Assembly: GCF_001426685.1 (NCBI RefSeq) | Contig: NZ_LMFB01000016.1 | Span: 177,126 to 241,125, forward strand | Reading direction: 5' to 3' | DNA length: 64,000 nucleotides | From: Rhizobium sp. Root483D2 | GTDB lineage: Bacteria > Pseudomonadota > Alphaproteobacteria > Rhizobiales > Rhizobiaceae | Shown here: positions 1-11,272 of the stretch, one piece after another | How positions within the stretch are numbered: the stretch's first letter is position 1 | Layout of the letters: each line of letters starts with the position of its first letter | Made by a program: the position numbers and the translations under genes | Notes under the pieces: generated by a model | What the model was told of the DNA's origin: nothing | The model's database searches: none | What the model saw: the letters and a program-made list of their open reading frames with translations, nothing else

Positions 1-1
1 C

Positions 2-523
2 GGCAATGCCGTCAACCTGACCGACGGTCTCGACGGGCTTGCCATCGTGCCGGTGATGATCGCTGCCGCGTCCTTCGGCGTGATTGCCTATCTCGCCGGT
101 AACGCCGTGTTTGCAAACTACCTGCAGATTCATTTCGTGCCGGGGACCGGTGAGCTCGCCGTGATTCTTGGGGCTGTCATCGGGGCCGGGCTTGGTTTCC
201 TGTGGTTCAACGCACCGCCCGCCGCCATCTTCATGGGCGATACCGGTTCGCTGGCGCTCGGCGGCCTGATCGGTGCCGTGGCCGTCGCCACCAAGCATGA
301 AATCGTCATGGTCATCATCGGCGGCCTGTTCGTGATGGAAACCCTGTCGGTGATCATCCAGGTCTTCTGGTTCAAGCGCACGGGAAAGCGCGTCTTCCTG
401 ATGGCGCCGATTCATCACCATTTCGAAAAGCTTGGCTGGACCGAAAGCCAGGTGGTGATCCGGTTCTGGATCATCGCGGTCATTCTGGCCATGGTCGGCC
501 TTTCGACCCTGAAGCTGCGGTAA
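2..523 (+). CDS. mraY: MraY, phospho-MurNAc-pentapeptide transferase (5' truncated by window edge)
   Basis: This is the C-terminal 173 residues of the membrane enzyme that transfers phospho-MurNAc-pentapeptide to undecaprenyl phosphate, making lipid I. The frame is open from base 2 and starts inside the family motif [23 protein letters not shown] and the histidine cluster [13 protein letters not shown] follow. Several hydrophobic segments are visible, as expected of this ten-helix protein. The start lies outside the window, so about half of the usual ~360 residues is missing. The stop is 6 nt before murD, consistent with one dcw operon. Confidence 0.97.
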   Translation, partial: GNAVNLTDGLDGLAIVPVMIAAASFGVIAYLAGNAVFANYLQIHFVPGTGELAVILGAVIGAGLGFLWFNAPPAAIFMGDTGSLALGGLIGAVAVATKHEIVMVIIGGLFVMETLSVIIQVFWFKRTGKRVFLMAPIHHHFEKLGWTESQVVIRFWIIAVILAMVGLSTLKLR

Positions 524-529
524 GAGACG

Positions 530-1921
<1,392 letters not shown>

Positions 1922-1981
1922 GGGCGATGACCCTGACTTTGCGATAGTGGCGCCGGACGCGCCGTTGAAGGGGACGAAGAA

Positions 1982-3136
1982 ATGGTAAGCCGTGCCGAAC
2001 GTGGCCCCGTGGCCGACTGGTTCTGGACGATCGACAGGTTCTTCCTGGCGACCTTCATTCTGTTGATGGGCATCGGTTTCATGTTGTCCTTCGCGGCAAG
2101 CCCGGCTGTGGCCGAGCGGCTCAATCTCGACAGCTTCCATTTCGTCAAGCGGCATGCGGCCTTCCTTTTGCCGTCGCTCGCCGTGATGATCGGCATTTCC
2201 TTCATGTCGCCGCGCCAGGTGCGCCGCACCGCGATGATCCTGCTTCTGGCGTCGCTCGCCATGATGGTTCTGGCGCTGTTTTTCGGAGCGGAGGTCAAGG
2301 GATCGCGGCGCTGGATCTCGCTAGCCGGATTGTCGGTGCAGCCGTCGGAATTCATGAAGCCGGCCTTCGTCGTCGTCTGTGCCTGGCTGTTTTCCGAGCA
2401 TGCCCGCCAACCGGAAATTCCCGGCAACCTGTTTGCCATCCTGCTGTTCGGCATTGTCGCCGCACTTCTGGTCGCGCAGCCCGACCTTGGCCAGACGATC
2501 CTCACCACCGCCGTCTGGGGCGGCATGTTCTTCATGGCCGGCATGCCGTGGCTGTGGATCGTGGTGCTCGGCGGCTCGGCTGTCGGCGGCCTGGTCGTTG
2601 CCTATACGGTTCTGCCGCACGTGGCTGGCCGTATCGACCGGTTCATGACCGGCGAGGGCGATACGTTTCAGGTGGATACGGCGCTGCAGGCGATCATCCG
2701 GGGCGACTGGTTCGGCCAGGGGCCGGGCGAGGGCATTGTCAAGCGGATCATACCCGACAGCCATACCGACTTCATCTTCTCGGTTGCGGCCGAGGAATTC
2801 GGCATCGTCTTTTGCATGGTCATCGTGCTGATCTTCGCGTTTCTCGTCATGCGGGGCCTCAGCCACGCCTTTCGCGAGCGCAACGATTTCAACCGTTTTG
2901 CCGTGGCTGGGCTTGTCCTGCAGATTGGCATCCAGTCGATGATCAATATCGGCGTCAATCTGCAGTTGCTGCCGGCCAAGGGCATGACCCTGCCGTTGAT
3001 CTCCTACGGCGGTTCGTCCATGGTGGCGATCTGCGTGACGGCGGGGTTCATCCTGGCGTTGACCCGCCATCGTCCGGAAAAGCGCGCTGTCGAGCGCAGC
3101 CTGTTTCGCTCCGGCATGGGCGTTCCGGCCGAATAG
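1982..3136 (+). CDS. ftsW: FtsW, SEDS-family septal peptidoglycan glycosyltransferase
   Basis: Inner-membrane SEDS protein that polymerises lipid II at the division septum together with its cognate class B PBP. The 384 residues carry about ten hydrophobic segments. Family features are QPSEFMKPAFVV in the first half, a large periplasmic loop with GDWFGQGPGEG and IIPDSHTDFIFSVAAEEFG, and the C-terminal NLQLLPAKGMTLPLISYGG. A purine-rich stretch (ggggacgaagaa) precedes the ATG. Its position between murD and murG supports FtsW rather than the paralogue RodA. Confidence 0.95.
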   Translation: MVSRAERGPVADWFWTIDRFFLATFILLMGIGFMLSFAASPAVAERLNLDSFHFVKRHAAFLLPSLAVMIGISFMSPRQVRRTAMILLLASLAMMVLALFFGAEVKGSRRWISLAGLSVQPSEFMKPAFVVVCAWLFSEHARQPEIPGNLFAILLFGIVAALLVAQPDLGQTILTTAVWGGMFFMAGMPWLWIVVLGGSAVGGLVVAYTVLPHVAGRIDRFMTGEGDTFQVDTALQAIIRGDWFGQGPGEGIVKRIIPDSHTDFIFSVAAEEFGIVFCMVIVLIFAFLVMRGLSHAFRERNDFNRFAVAGLVLQIGIQSMINIGVNLQLLPAKGMTLPLISYGGSSMVAICVTAGFILALTRHRPEKRAVERSLFRSGMGVPAE

Positions 3137-3157
3137 GCCGGAGATTAAGGACTGAAC

Positions 3158-4282
3158 ATGACCAAAGGCATTATCATGCTCGCCGCCGGTGGTACCGGCG
3201 GCCATCTGTTTCCGGCGGAGGCGTTGGCGCACGAGTTGAAGGCGCTCGGCTATTCCATCCATCTGGTCACGGACAGCCGGGCGGAGCGCTTCGCCGGCAA
3301 GTTTCCGGCCGATGAAATCCATGTCGTGCCCTCAGCGACGATCGGCTCGAAGAACCCGCTGAAGGTGGCGTCGTCGCTGTGGATGCTCTGGTCCGGCATC
3401 CGTGTTGCCGGCCGTCTCATGAAAAAGGTGCGGCCGAAGGTGGTTGTCGGCTTCGGCGGTTATCCGACCATTCCGCCGCTGCTTGCGGCAGTGCGCGCCG
3501 GCATTCCCTCGATGATCCATGAGCAGAACGCCGTCATGGGCCGCGCCAACAAGGCGCTGGCCAACCGCGTCCGGGCAATTGCCGGCGGCTTTCTGCCGGA
3601 AACCAACGGCCCCTATGCGGCGAAGACTGTGACGACCGGCAATCCGGTGCGGCCGGCGGTTCTGGAGGCGGCAAAGGTGCCCTACCAGCCATCCGGCGAG
3701 GGTGAGGAATTCCGCCTTGTCGTGTTCGGCGGCAGCCAGGGCGCGCAATATTTCTCCAAGACCGTGCCAACAGCGATCAGCCTTCTCGACGACAGTTTGA
3801 GACGGCGCCTGAAGATCACACAGCAGGCGCGCGCCGAAGACATGCCGATGGTCGAGGGCTGCGTCGCCAGGCTTGAGATGAATGCCGATATCGCGCCGTT
3901 CTTTACCGATATGGCCGAGCGGATCGCGAGAGCCCATCTGGTCATCTGCCGTTCCGGCGCGTCCACGGTTTCGGAAATCGCCGTGATCGGCCGGCCGGCG
4001 GTCCTGGTGCCTTATCCCTATGCGCTCGATCATGATCAGGCGGCCAATGCCGCAGCGCTGGCGGCAACCGGGGGCGCCAAGGTGATCGTCCAGTCGGAAT
4101 TGTCTGCGGAGAAACTCAGCAAGATCCTCACGGGCGCGATGACCAACCCGGAGAAGCTCGCCACGATGGCGGCCAATGCCAAACAGGCGGGTAAACCGGA
4201 TGCGGCCCGCTTGCTTGCCGCCATGGTTGAAGCTATTGCCAGCGGTTCGACGATTGCACAGTTCAAGGAAACACGCTCATGA
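3158..4282 (+). CDS. murG: MurG, lipid II synthase (GlcNAc transferase)
   Basis: Membrane-associated GT28 glycosyltransferase that adds GlcNAc to lipid I to form lipid II. Of 374 residues, the N-terminal glycine loop [15 protein letters not shown] lies near residue 8, followed by [14 protein letters not shown] and [14 protein letters not shown]; the C-terminal domain has FGGSQGAQ and the UDP-GlcNAc-binding segment [20 protein letters not shown] followed by DHDQAANA. The stop codon overlaps the murC start in an ATGA junction, indicating translational coupling. Confidence 0.97.
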   Translation: MTKGIIMLAAGGTGGHLFPAEALAHELKALGYSIHLVTDSRAERFAGKFPADEIHVVPSATIGSKNPLKVASSLWMLWSGIRVAGRLMKKVRPKVVVGFGGYPTIPPLLAAVRAGIPSMIHEQNAVMGRANKALANRVRAIAGGFLPETNGPYAAKTVTTGNPVRPAVLEAAKVPYQPSGEGEEFRLVVFGGSQGAQYFSKTVPTAISLLDDSLRRRLKITQQARAEDMPMVEGCVARLEMNADIAPFFTDMAERIARAHLVICRSGASTVSEIAVIGRPAVLVPYPYALDHDQAANAAALAATGGAKVIVQSELSAEKLSKILTGAMTNPEKLATMAANAKQAGKPDAARLLAAMVEAIASGSTIAQFKETRS

Positions 4283-5694
4283 AAATGCCGCAGACGATCG
4301 GCCTGGTTCATTTCATCGGTATCGGTGGTATCGGCATGAGCGGTATTGCCGAGGTGCTGCACAATCTCGGTCATAAGGTCCAGGGTTCCGACCAGGCCGA
4401 TAGCGCCAACGTCCAGCGCCTGCGCGACAAAGGCATCGAGGTCTTTGTCGGCCACAAGGCGGAGAATATCGGCGAGGCCGAAGTGGTCGTGGTGTCGACT
4501 GCCATCAAGAAGAGCAATCCGGAACTGATCGCGGCGCGTGAAAAGCTGCTGCCGGTGGTCCGCCGCGCCGAAATGCTCGCAGAACTTATGCGCTTCCGCA
4601 ATGCGATCGCCATTGGCGGCACGCACGGCAAGACGACGACGACCTCGATGGTTGCCACACTTCTGGAAGCCGGTGGTCTCGATCCGACCGTCATCAATGG
4701 CGGCATCATCAATGCCTATGGCACCAATGCCCGCATGGGTGAGGGCGAGTGGATGGTGGTGGAGGCCGACGAATCCGACGGCACTTTCCTGAAACTGCCG
4801 GCCGACGTTGCCGTCGTCACCAATATCGATCCTGAACATCTCGATCACTACGGCAATTTCGATGCCGTGCGCGCCGCGTTCCGTCAGTTTGTCGAGAATG
4901 TGCCGTTCTACGGTTTCGGCGTCATGTGCCTCGATCATCCGGAAGTCCAGACGATGGTCTCCAAGATCGAAGACCGCAAGGTCATCACTTACGGCGAAAA
5001 CCCGCAGGCCGACGTGCGCTTTTCCAACATCCGCATGGATGGCGCCACCTCCGTGTTCGATGTGGAGATCCGCCGCCGCCGCACCGGCAAGGTGATCCAG
5101 ATGAAGGACCTGCGCCTGCCGATGCCGGGCCGCCACAATGTGTCCAATGCGACCGCCGCAATCGCCGTTGCCCAGCGCCTGGGCATTTCGCCGGAGGATA
5201 TCGCCAAGGGACTGGCCGCCTTTGCCGGCGTCAAGCGCCGCTTCACCTTTACCGGCGAATGGAACAATGTCCGCGTCTACGACGACTATGGACATCACCC
5301 CGTCGAGATCAAGGCCGTGCTGAAAGCGGCGCGCGAAGCCTGCCAGGGCCGGGTCATCGCGGTGCACCAGCCGCACCGGTTCTCACGCCTGCACAGCCTG
5401 TTTGAGGATTTTTCCGCCTGCTTCAACGAGGCCGATACGATCCTTCTGGCGCCGGTCTATTCGGCCGGCGAAGATCCGATCGAGGGCATCAATTCACAGG
5501 AACTCGTTTCCCGCATCAAGGCCGGTGGCCATCGCGACGCGCGGTTCATCGAAGGTCCGGAAGCAATCGCTCCGATTGTATCAGCCATTGCACAACCGGG
5601 TGACTTTGTGGTTCTCTTGGGGGCTGGCAGCATCACCTATTGGGCTGCCGCACTTCCGAAGGAACTCGCAGGCATTTCAGGACATTCCGCATGA
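4279..5694 (+). CDS. murC: MurC, UDP-MurNAc:L-alanine ligase
   Basis: Cytoplasmic ligase that adds the first amino acid (L-Ala) of the stem peptide. The 471 residues show the N-terminal nucleotide fold [17 protein letters not shown], the P-loop [12 protein letters not shown] near residue 112, [10 protein letters not shown] and [11 protein letters not shown] in the central domain, and [11 protein letters not shown] plus HQPHRFSR at the start of the C-terminal domain. It is joined by 4-nt overlaps to both murG and murB, so the three are translationally coupled. Confidence 0.97.
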   Translation: MKMPQTIGLVHFIGIGGIGMSGIAEVLHNLGHKVQGSDQADSANVQRLRDKGIEVFVGHKAENIGEAEVVVVSTAIKKSNPELIAAREKLLPVVRRAEMLAELMRFRNAIAIGGTHGKTTTTSMVATLLEAGGLDPTVINGGIINAYGTNARMGEGEWMVVEADESDGTFLKLPADVAVVTNIDPEHLDHYGNFDAVRAAFRQFVENVPFYGFGVMCLDHPEVQTMVSKIEDRKVITYGENPQADVRFSNIRMDGATSVFDVEIRRRRTGKVIQMKDLRLPMPGRHNVSNATAAIAVAQRLGISPEDIAKGLAAFAGVKRRFTFTGEWNNVRVYDDYGHHPVEIKAVLKAAREACQGRVIAVHQPHRFSRLHSLFEDFSACFNEADTILLAPVYSAGEDPIEGINSQELVSRIKAGGHRDARFIEGPEAIAPIVSAIAQPGDFVVLLGAGSITYWAAALPKELAGISGHSA

Positions 5695-6665
5695 AACAGG
5701 TAAATGGTGAAAAGCTACTGGCCTCGCTCGGGGACAGCGTCAAGGAGTTGCGCGGACGTCTGACGCCGGATGCGCCGATGGACCGGGTGACCTGGTTTCG
5801 TGCCGGTGGTCTGGCCGAGCTGATGTTCCAGCCGCATGACGCCGGCGATCTCGTCGCCTTCCTGAAATTGCTGCCGGAAGACGTCCCCGTCATGGTCGCC
5901 GGTGTCGGCTCCAACCTCCTGGTGCGCGATGGCGGCATTCCGGGCGTTGTCATCCGGCTGTCTGCCAAGGGTTTTGGCGATGTGGAACTGATTTCAGAGA
6001 CGCGCGTGAAAGCCGGAGCGATCTGCCCGGACAAGAATCTGGCGGCGATGACGCTCGATCACGGCATTGGCGGGTTTGCGTTCTACTACGGCATTCCCGG
6101 CACGATCGGCGGCGCGCTGCGTATGAACGCCGGGGCCAATGGCGGCGAGACGCGCGAGCGGGTCGTCGAGGTTCACGCGGTCGACCGCAGGGGCAATACG
6201 CATGTGCTGTCGAATGCGGACATGGGGTACAGCTACCGCCATTCCTCGGCGCCGAAGGACCTGATCTTCACCCATGCCGTTTTCGAGGGCTATCTCGAAG
6301 ACAAGGCCAAGATCCGCGCCGACATGGATGCGGTGCGCCAGCATCGCGAGACCGTGCAGCCGATCCGCGAAAAGACCGGCGGCTCGACTTTCAAGAACCC
6401 GGACGGCCATTCCGCCTGGAAGCTGATCGACGAGGCCGGTTGCCGCGGCATGATGATCGGCGGCGCGCAGATGTCGCCGATGCATTGCAATTTCATGATC
6501 AATACCGGCCAGGCGAGCGGCTACGAACTCGAATATCTCGGCGAGACCGTGCGCCAGCGCGTGTTCGAGACCTCGGGCATTTCGCTCGAATGGGAAATCA
6601 AGCGCATCGGCACGTTCATGCCGGGCTACGAGGTCAAGGAATTCCTGGGTGAACTGACGGCATGA
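5691..6665 (+). CDS. murB: MurB, UDP-N-acetylenolpyruvoylglucosamine reductase
   Basis: FAD-dependent reductase that converts UDP-GlcNAc-enolpyruvate to UDP-MurNAc. I place the start at the ATG at 5691, overlapping the murC stop (ATGA), which gives 324 residues; an in-frame codon 51 nt upstream would lie deep inside murC. FAD-binding motifs are [14 protein letters not shown] and [20 protein letters not shown]; the catalytic serine lies in GGSTFKNP and the C-terminal acidic residue in [10 protein letters not shown]. It is the last gene of the first dcw block, and a terminator follows. Confidence 0.96.
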   Translation: MKQVNGEKLLASLGDSVKELRGRLTPDAPMDRVTWFRAGGLAELMFQPHDAGDLVAFLKLLPEDVPVMVAGVGSNLLVRDGGIPGVVIRLSAKGFGDVELISETRVKAGAICPDKNLAAMTLDHGIGGFAFYYGIPGTIGGALRMNAGANGGETRERVVEVHAVDRRGNTHVLSNADMGYSYRHSSAPKDLIFTHAVFEGYLEDKAKIRADMDAVRQHRETVQPIREKTGGSTFKNPDGHSAWKLIDEAGCRGMMIGGAQMSPMHCNFMINTGQASGYELEYLGETVRQRVFETSGISLEWEIKRIGTFMPGYEVKEFLGELTA

Positions 6666-6688
6666 GCTGTCAATGCTCTGATATAACA

Positions 6689-6724
6689 AAGCCGCTGCGG
6701 AGCGATCCGCAGCGGCTTTTTGTG
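6689..6724 (+). terminator. Rho-independent terminator after murB
   Basis: A 12-bp perfect stem (6689-6700 with 6707-6718) closes a 6-nt loop (agcgat) and runs into a T-rich tail. It ends the murD-murB block. The minus-strand transporter stops 18 nt downstream, and because the stem starts with A residues it may serve both directions. Confidence 0.9.
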
Positions 6725-6742
6725 TTTGAGGCGTGCTGAAGC

Positions 6743-8044
6743 TTAGACTTCGTCCTTGCCGGAGAGCAGGATGCAGATCAGCGTGATGACGGCGGCGGCG
6801 CCGAGATAGTAGCCGACATAGGCCATGCCGTAGTTCACCTGCAGCCAGGTCGCTGCATAAGGTGCAAGCGAAGCTCCGAAAATACCTGCGAGGTTGAAGG
6901 TGATCGACGAGCCGGTGTAGCGCACGTTGGTCGGGAAGGGGGCGGCGAGCGCCGTGCCGATCAGGCCGTAGGTCATGCCCATCAGCGCCATGGCAATGAT
7001 TGCAAAGACGAAGATTGCACCTTCGCCCGATGTCATCAGGACGTTCAGGAAGAACGAGAAGATGCCGATCAGGACTGTCGTTGCAATCAGCACCTCGCGG
7101 CGGCCGAAGCGTTCGGCCAGCTTGCCGGCGATCGGGATGAAGATGCCGAACAGGATCGAGCCGACGATCTGGATTTCCAGCGCATCGAGGAACGGGATGT
7201 TCAGGACCTTGACGTTGTAGGACAAAAGATAGGCCGAGCCGATATAGAACAGCACGAAGGTTGCCAGCGCAACGAACGTGCCGAGGAAGAGGCTGCGCTT
7301 GTGATGGCGAAACAGTTCCATCACCGGAACCTCGACGCGCTCGTGCTTGTCGATGGCCTTCTGGAAGGCCGGCGTTTCGGTGATCGACAGGCGAACCCAA
7401 AGGCCGACGGCAATGAGGACGATCGAGGCAACGAAGGGGATGCGCCAGCCCCAGCTGAGCAACTGCTCCTGGGTCATCAGATGGAGAAGCAGCCAGAAGG
7501 CGCCCGAGGAGAGGAACAGGCCGACGGGCGCGCCGAGCTGCGGGAACATGCCGTACCAGCTGCGCTTGCCTTCCGGCGCATTTTCCGTGGCCAGAAGGAC
7601 GGCACCGCCCCATTCGCCGCCGAGACCAAAACCCTGGCCGAACCGGCACAGCGCCAGCAGCAGCGGTGCGATGACGCCGATCTGCTCGTAGGTTGGCAGC
7701 AGGCCGATGATGACGGTCGAGACGCCCATGGTCAAAAGAGCCGCAACCAGCGTGGTCTTGCGGCCGATGCGGTCGCCGAAATGGCCGAACACCACGGCAC
7801 CGAGCGGGCGCGCGAAAAAGGCGATCGAGAAGGTGGCAAAGGAGGCCAGAAGTGCGGTGGTCGGATCGGTGTTCGGGAAGAACAGCACCGGGAACACCAG
7901 CACGGCGGCGGTGGCGTAGACGTAGAAGTCAAAGAATTCGATGGTCGTGCCGACCAGGCTTGCAAGCAGAACGCGGGCCGGCGAATTGAGCGGGCCCTTG
8001 TTCAACGGCGCTGCCGTCGGCGACTTGGAAACTGTGTCGCTCAT
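6743..8044 (-). CDS. MFS transporter of the metabolite:H+ symporter (MHS) type
   Basis: Inner-membrane secondary transporter with about 12 hydrophobic helices in 433 residues. Family signatures are GTTIEFFDFYVYATAAVLVF at the N-terminus, FGHFGDRIGRKTTL (the MFS loop 2-3 motif), CRFGQGFGLGGEWGGA and the repeat FGRREVLI in the second half. This pattern matches MHS members such as the ShiA/YhjE/ProP group, which take up organic acids, shikimate or betaine; the substrate cannot be told from sequence. I chose the ATG at 8044 (MSDTVSK); an ATG at 8050 is equally possible, and longer in-frame extensions look non-coding. It runs opposite to its dcw neighbours and interrupts that cluster. Confidence 0.88.
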   Translation of the reverse strand: MSDTVSKSPTAAPLNKGPLNSPARVLLASLVGTTIEFFDFYVYATAAVLVFPVLFFPNTDPTTALLASFATFSIAFFARPLGAVVFGHFGDRIGRKTTLVAALLTMGVSTVIIGLLPTYEQIGVIAPLLLALCRFGQGFGLGGEWGGAVLLATENAPEGKRSWYGMFPQLGAPVGLFLSSGAFWLLLHLMTQEQLLSWGWRIPFVASIVLIAVGLWVRLSITETPAFQKAIDKHERVEVPVMELFRHHKRSLFLGTFVALATFVLFYIGSAYLLSYNVKVLNIPFLDALEIQIVGSILFGIFIPIAGKLAERFGRREVLIATTVLIGIFSFFLNVLMTSGEGAIFVFAIIAMALMGMTYGLIGTALAAPFPTNVRYTGSSITFNLAGIFGASLAPYAATWLQVNYGMAYVGYYLGAAAVITLICILLSGKDEV

Positions 8045-8423
8045 TATCATGTATCCGTATTGGAATGGGTGTTGCCGTCTTGGATGGCAGCGGCCCGGCT
8101 TTAACGCAGACGCTGCAGCAATAAAACCCTTCATGCGCAACTATCGGCAAGTATTCGGGGTGATTCGATCACAAAACTGTCGCCAAAACAGCGATATCGC
8201 CTTTCATTTCAGCAGATTGACCAAAAATGCCACTTAAAGGCGTAGATTTTCGCGCAATCCTTGACCAGACTCAAATTGTGGCAAATCTTGAGTTGTGTAT
8301 CCGGCGACCGGGTGCGGCAAACAGGCTGGGATGCGCATGCGTTTCCTTCAGGGGGTCTGATGGAGGCGCTGATCATGCGCATCAGGCACTTTAGGGGCAT
8401 TTGCTTCGTGCGAAGGGGAAATC
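8045..8423. other. Divergent intergenic region between the MFS transporter and aqpZ
   Basis: No gene seen in this ~380-nt stretch. It must hold the promoters of both divergent genes. A CTTGAC hexamer at 8260-8265 resembles a rhizobial -35 box but no convincing -10 follows at 17 nt. An interrupted inverted repeat (actcaa at 8269-8274, ttgagt at 8288-8293) could be a regulator site. Confidence 0.4.
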
Positions 8424-9110
8424 ATGTTCAAGAAGCTTTCTGCTGAATTTTTAGGAACGTTCTGGCTGGTGTTTGGCGGTTGCGGCAGCGCGGTGCTGGC
8501 GGCAGCCTTTCCGGACGTTGGTATCGGCCTTCTCGGGGTCTCGTTTGCCTTTGGCCTGACGGTGCTGACCATGGCCTATGCCGTCGGCGGCATTTCGGGC
8601 GGCCATTTCAATCCGGCGGTGTCGGTGGGACTGACGGTTGCCGGCAAGTTTCCGGCCGCCTCGCTGCCGGGCTACATCATTGCGCAGGTGTTGGGCGGCA
8701 TCGCTGCAGCGGCAGCCCTCTATCTGGTTGCAAGCGGCAAGGCTGATTTCCAGCTCGGCGGTTTTGCCGCCAATGGTTACGGCGAGCATTCGCCGGGCGG
8801 CTATTCGCTGACATCGGCTCTGGTCATCGAAGTGCTTTTGACCGGCTTCTTCATCTTCGTCATTCTGGGCGCCACCCATGGCCGCGTGCCTGTCGGCTTT
8901 GCGCCGATCGCCATCGGTCTCACCCTGACGCTCATTCACCTGATCTCGATCCCGGTCACCAATACGTCGGTCAATCCGGCCCGCTCCACCGGCCAGGCGC
9001 TGTTTGTGGGCGGTTGGGCGCTGCAGCAGTTGTGGCTGTTCTGGCTTGCCCCGATCGCCGGCGCCGCCATTGGCGCGATCGTCTGGAAAGTGGTCGGCGA
9101 AGACGACTAG
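8424..9110 (+). CDS. aqpZ: Aquaporin Z, water channel
   Basis: Inner-membrane MIP-family channel of 228 residues with six hydrophobic helices and both half-helix NPA motifs: [11 protein letters not shown] in the first half and [13 protein letters not shown] in the second. The aromatic/arginine filter arginine follows the second NPA, and the length and opening ([25 protein letters not shown]) match AqpZ rather than the longer GlpF glycerol facilitator. A purine-rich gaagggg lies 6-12 nt before the ATG. It sits alone between two dcw blocks. Confidence 0.94.
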   Translation: MFKKLSAEFLGTFWLVFGGCGSAVLAAAFPDVGIGLLGVSFAFGLTVLTMAYAVGGISGGHFNPAVSVGLTVAGKFPAASLPGYIIAQVLGGIAAAAALYLVASGKADFQLGGFAANGYGEHSPGGYSLTSALVIEVLLTGFFIFVILGATHGRVPVGFAPIAIGLTLTLIHLISIPVTNTSVNPARSTGQALFVGGWALQQLWLFWLAPIAGAAIGAIVWKVVGEDD

Positions 9111-9141
9111 GACACTGCCATTTGCCAGGCTTTTACGTTCG

Positions 9142-9176
9142 AAGGCCCTGCGCGGACAGCGCGGGGCCTTTGCCAT
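9142..9176 (+). terminator. Probable terminator after aqpZ
   Basis: A 12-bp stem with one G-T pair (9142-9153 with 9159-9170) and a 5-nt loop lies 31 nt after the aqpZ stop. The tail (tgccatttta) is only moderately T-rich, so it may terminate inefficiently. Confidence 0.65.
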
Positions 9177-9210
9177 TTTATCGGCCCCGTCACCGGCCTT
9201 TTTTCTTGCG

Positions 9211-9413
9211 CCGCAATTAACACTCTGATTCTAAGAGATGAATCGAAGCGCAATTTTGAGTCGGTGCGAAATATTTTACCGATCTCTTGGATAGAGTTAA
9301 CCAAAGTAAACGGTTCATTAACCATAATGACGCTCTAGTGGGGATGTGCCTGACGGACGCGACTCGCGCCGGAAACAAGCTAGGCGCAAGCGGCGATTTG
9401 TAAGGCTGGCGTA
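9211..9413 (+). promoter_or_regulatory. Upstream region of ddl-ftsQAZ with clustered GANTC and TTAAC(C) sites
   Basis: Three GANTC sites (9227-9231, 9240-9244, 9258-9262) fall in 36 bp. TTAAC occurs at 9217-9221, and TTAACC at 9297-9302 and 9318-9323; the last is half of a GGTT-catt-AACC palindrome (9312-9323). GANTC is the CcrM methylation site and TTAACC the CtrA half-site in alphaproteobacteria, so this looks like a cell-cycle controlled promoter region. That function is inferred. Confidence 0.5.
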
Positions 9414-9428
9414 ATGTCGGGGGTTTTG

Positions 9429-10352
9429 ATGAGCAAGCATGTGGCTGTCCTTATGGGCGGATTTTCTTCGGAGCGGCCGGTCAGCCTGTCTTCGGGGACT
9501 GCGTGCGCCGATGCGCTGGAAGCCGAAGGCTACCGCGTCACCCGAATCGATGTCGATCGTGATGTTGCGTCCGTTCTTTCGGCCCTGCGCCCGGATGTCG
9601 CCTTCAATGCCCTGCATGGCCCTTTCGGCGAGGATGGCACGATCCAGGGCATCCTCGAATATCTGCAAATTCCCTATACCCATTCCGGCGTGCTTGCCTC
9701 GGCGCTCGCCATGGACAAGGCGCAGGCCAAGCTTGTCGCCAGTGCCGCCGGCATTCCGGTGGCCGAGGCGCGCGTCATGGACCGCCATGATTTCGGCTCC
9801 GATCATCCGATGAAGCCGCCTTATGTGGTCAAGCCGGTTCGTGAGGGCTCCAGCTTCGGTGTGGTGATGGTCAAGGAAGACCAGTCGCATCCGCCGCAGA
9901 TCGTCACCTCCAGCGAGTGGCGCTATGGCGACAGGGTGATGGTCGAGCGCTACGTCTATGGCCGCGAGTTCACCTGCGGCGTGATGGGCGATACGGCGCT
10001 TGGCGTCACGGAAGTGATACCCCAGGGACACGCCTTTTACGATTACGATTCAAAGTATGTGAAAGGCGGTTCAAAACACGTCATCCCGGCGGATATTTTA
10101 CCGAATATTTACCAAAAAATACAAACACTCTCAGTCATGGCGCATCAGGCGATTGGATGCCGCGGCGTAAGCCGCTCCGACTTCCGCTTCGACGACCGTT
10201 TCTCTGCAGAAGGAGAGCTCATCTGGCTGGAGGTCAATACCCAGCCAGGCATGACTCCTACCTCTCTGGTTCCTGAAATGGCTGTTCATGCTGGCCATAC
10301 GTTTGGTGAATTCCTCAAGTGGATCGTGGAGGACGCGTCGTGTTTGCGTTGA
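9429..10352 (+). CDS. ddl: D-alanine--D-alanine ligase
   Basis: ATP-grasp enzyme making the D-Ala-D-Ala dipeptide for UDP-MurNAc-pentapeptide. From the ATG at 9429 the protein is 307 residues, the usual rhizobial length; an in-frame ATG at 9414 would add five residues and also has an aagg upstream, so the start is not certain. The N-terminal [39 protein letters not shown] and the C-terminal Mg/ATP-binding [14 protein letters not shown] are diagnostic. Its 3' end overlaps ftsQ by 13 nt. Confidence 0.95.
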   Translation: MSKHVAVLMGGFSSERPVSLSSGTACADALEAEGYRVTRIDVDRDVASVLSALRPDVAFNALHGPFGEDGTIQGILEYLQIPYTHSGVLASALAMDKAQAKLVASAAGIPVAEARVMDRHDFGSDHPMKPPYVVKPVREGSSFGVVMVKEDQSHPPQIVTSSEWRYGDRVMVERYVYGREFTCGVMGDTALGVTEVIPQGHAFYDYDSKYVKGGSKHVIPADILPNIYQKIQTLSVMAHQAIGCRGVSRSDFRFDDRFSAEGELIWLEVNTQPGMTPTSLVPEMAVHAGHTFGEFLKWIVEDASCLR

Positions 10353-11272
10353 AGGGCAGGAAAGCAGGTCGAGGACGGGCTCCGCTGGAAGCGGCTGATC
10401 TTGATGGTCAGCGCGTTTTGCCGCGGCCGCTGCGCCGCGTCGTGCGTTTCCTCGTCAGCCTCGGAACGGGCCGCATTCACTTCGTGCCCCATACCGGAAC
10501 GGCGTCCGCGCTGGCATTTTTTGCAGCGACCGGTTTCTATGGCATGTCGCTCGGCGGCCATAGCCAGGATTTTGCCCAGACCACCACGTCGGCCGTCGGC
10601 TTTGCGATCGAGGACGTCAAGGTGTCCGGCAATGACCAGACCTCGGAAATCGACATCCTGCAGCAGCTGGGCCTTGACGGCGCGACCTCGCTGGTTGCGC
10701 TTGATATCGGCATGGCGCGCAAGCTGATCAGCGAAATGCCCTGGGTCGAGGATGTTGCCGTGCGCAAGGTCTATCCGGGCACGATCGAGGTCAATCTCAA
10801 GGAGCGCAAGGCATTCGGCATCTGGCAGCACGGTTCCGACCTGTCGCTGATCGAAGCCAGCGGCAGCGTGATTGCGCCGCTGCGCGACAATAAATTCTCC
10901 GAGCTGCCGCTGTTCGTCGGCCGCGATGCCGAGACTACGGCTGCCGGTTTCTATGCCCGCTTCGAGCAATGGCCGGAAATCAGCAAGCGGGTCAAAGCCT
11001 ATGTCCGCGTTGCTGGCCGCCGCTGGGACCTGATCCTCGACAACGGCATCAACATCAAGCTGCCCGAGCACGATCTCGACCGTGCCATGCAGGTGCTGTC
11101 GACGATGGAAGAGGGCCAGCAATTGCTCGAGCGTGATATTGCCGCGGTCGATCTGAGGCTGGAGGACCGCACCACGATCCAGTTGACCCCCGAAGCCGCG
11201 GCCCGCCGCCAGACCGTTCTGGAAGCCCGCACGAAGATGTTGAAGAAGCAGGAAAAGGAAGGCCGTACATGA
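10340..11272 (+). CDS. ftsQ: FtsQ, divisome membrane protein
   Basis: Bitopic divisome protein linking early and late division proteins. I place the start at a GTG (10340) because GGAGGA at 10328-10333 is spaced 6 nt before it; this gives 310 residues beginning MFALKGRK and a 13-nt overlap with ddl. A basic cytoplasmic tail of ~50 residues precedes one transmembrane helix (around [15 protein letters not shown]), then the POTRA domain ([20 protein letters not shown]) and the FtsQ beta domain. The stop overlaps the ftsA start in ATGA. Confidence 0.94.
   Translation: MFALKGRKAGRGRAPLEAADLDGQRVLPRPLRRVVRFLVSLGTGRIHFVPHTGTASALAFFAATGFYGMSLGGHSQDFAQTTTSAVGFAIEDVKVSGNDQTSEIDILQQLGLDGATSLVALDIGMARKLISEMPWVEDVAVRKVYPGTIEVNLKERKAFGIWQHGSDLSLIEASGSVIAPLRDNKFSELPLFVGRDAETTAAGFYARFEQWPEISKRVKAYVRVAGRRWDLILDNGINIKLPEHDLDRAMQVLSTMEEGQQLLERDIAAVDLRLEDRTTIQLTPEAAARRQTVLEARTKMLKKQEKEGRT

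Noticed and set aside
5994..7649. A 551-codon minus-strand open frame over murB and part of the MFS transporter
   Set aside because: Shares sequence with the real transporter in another frame and is antisense to murB; no coherent domain.
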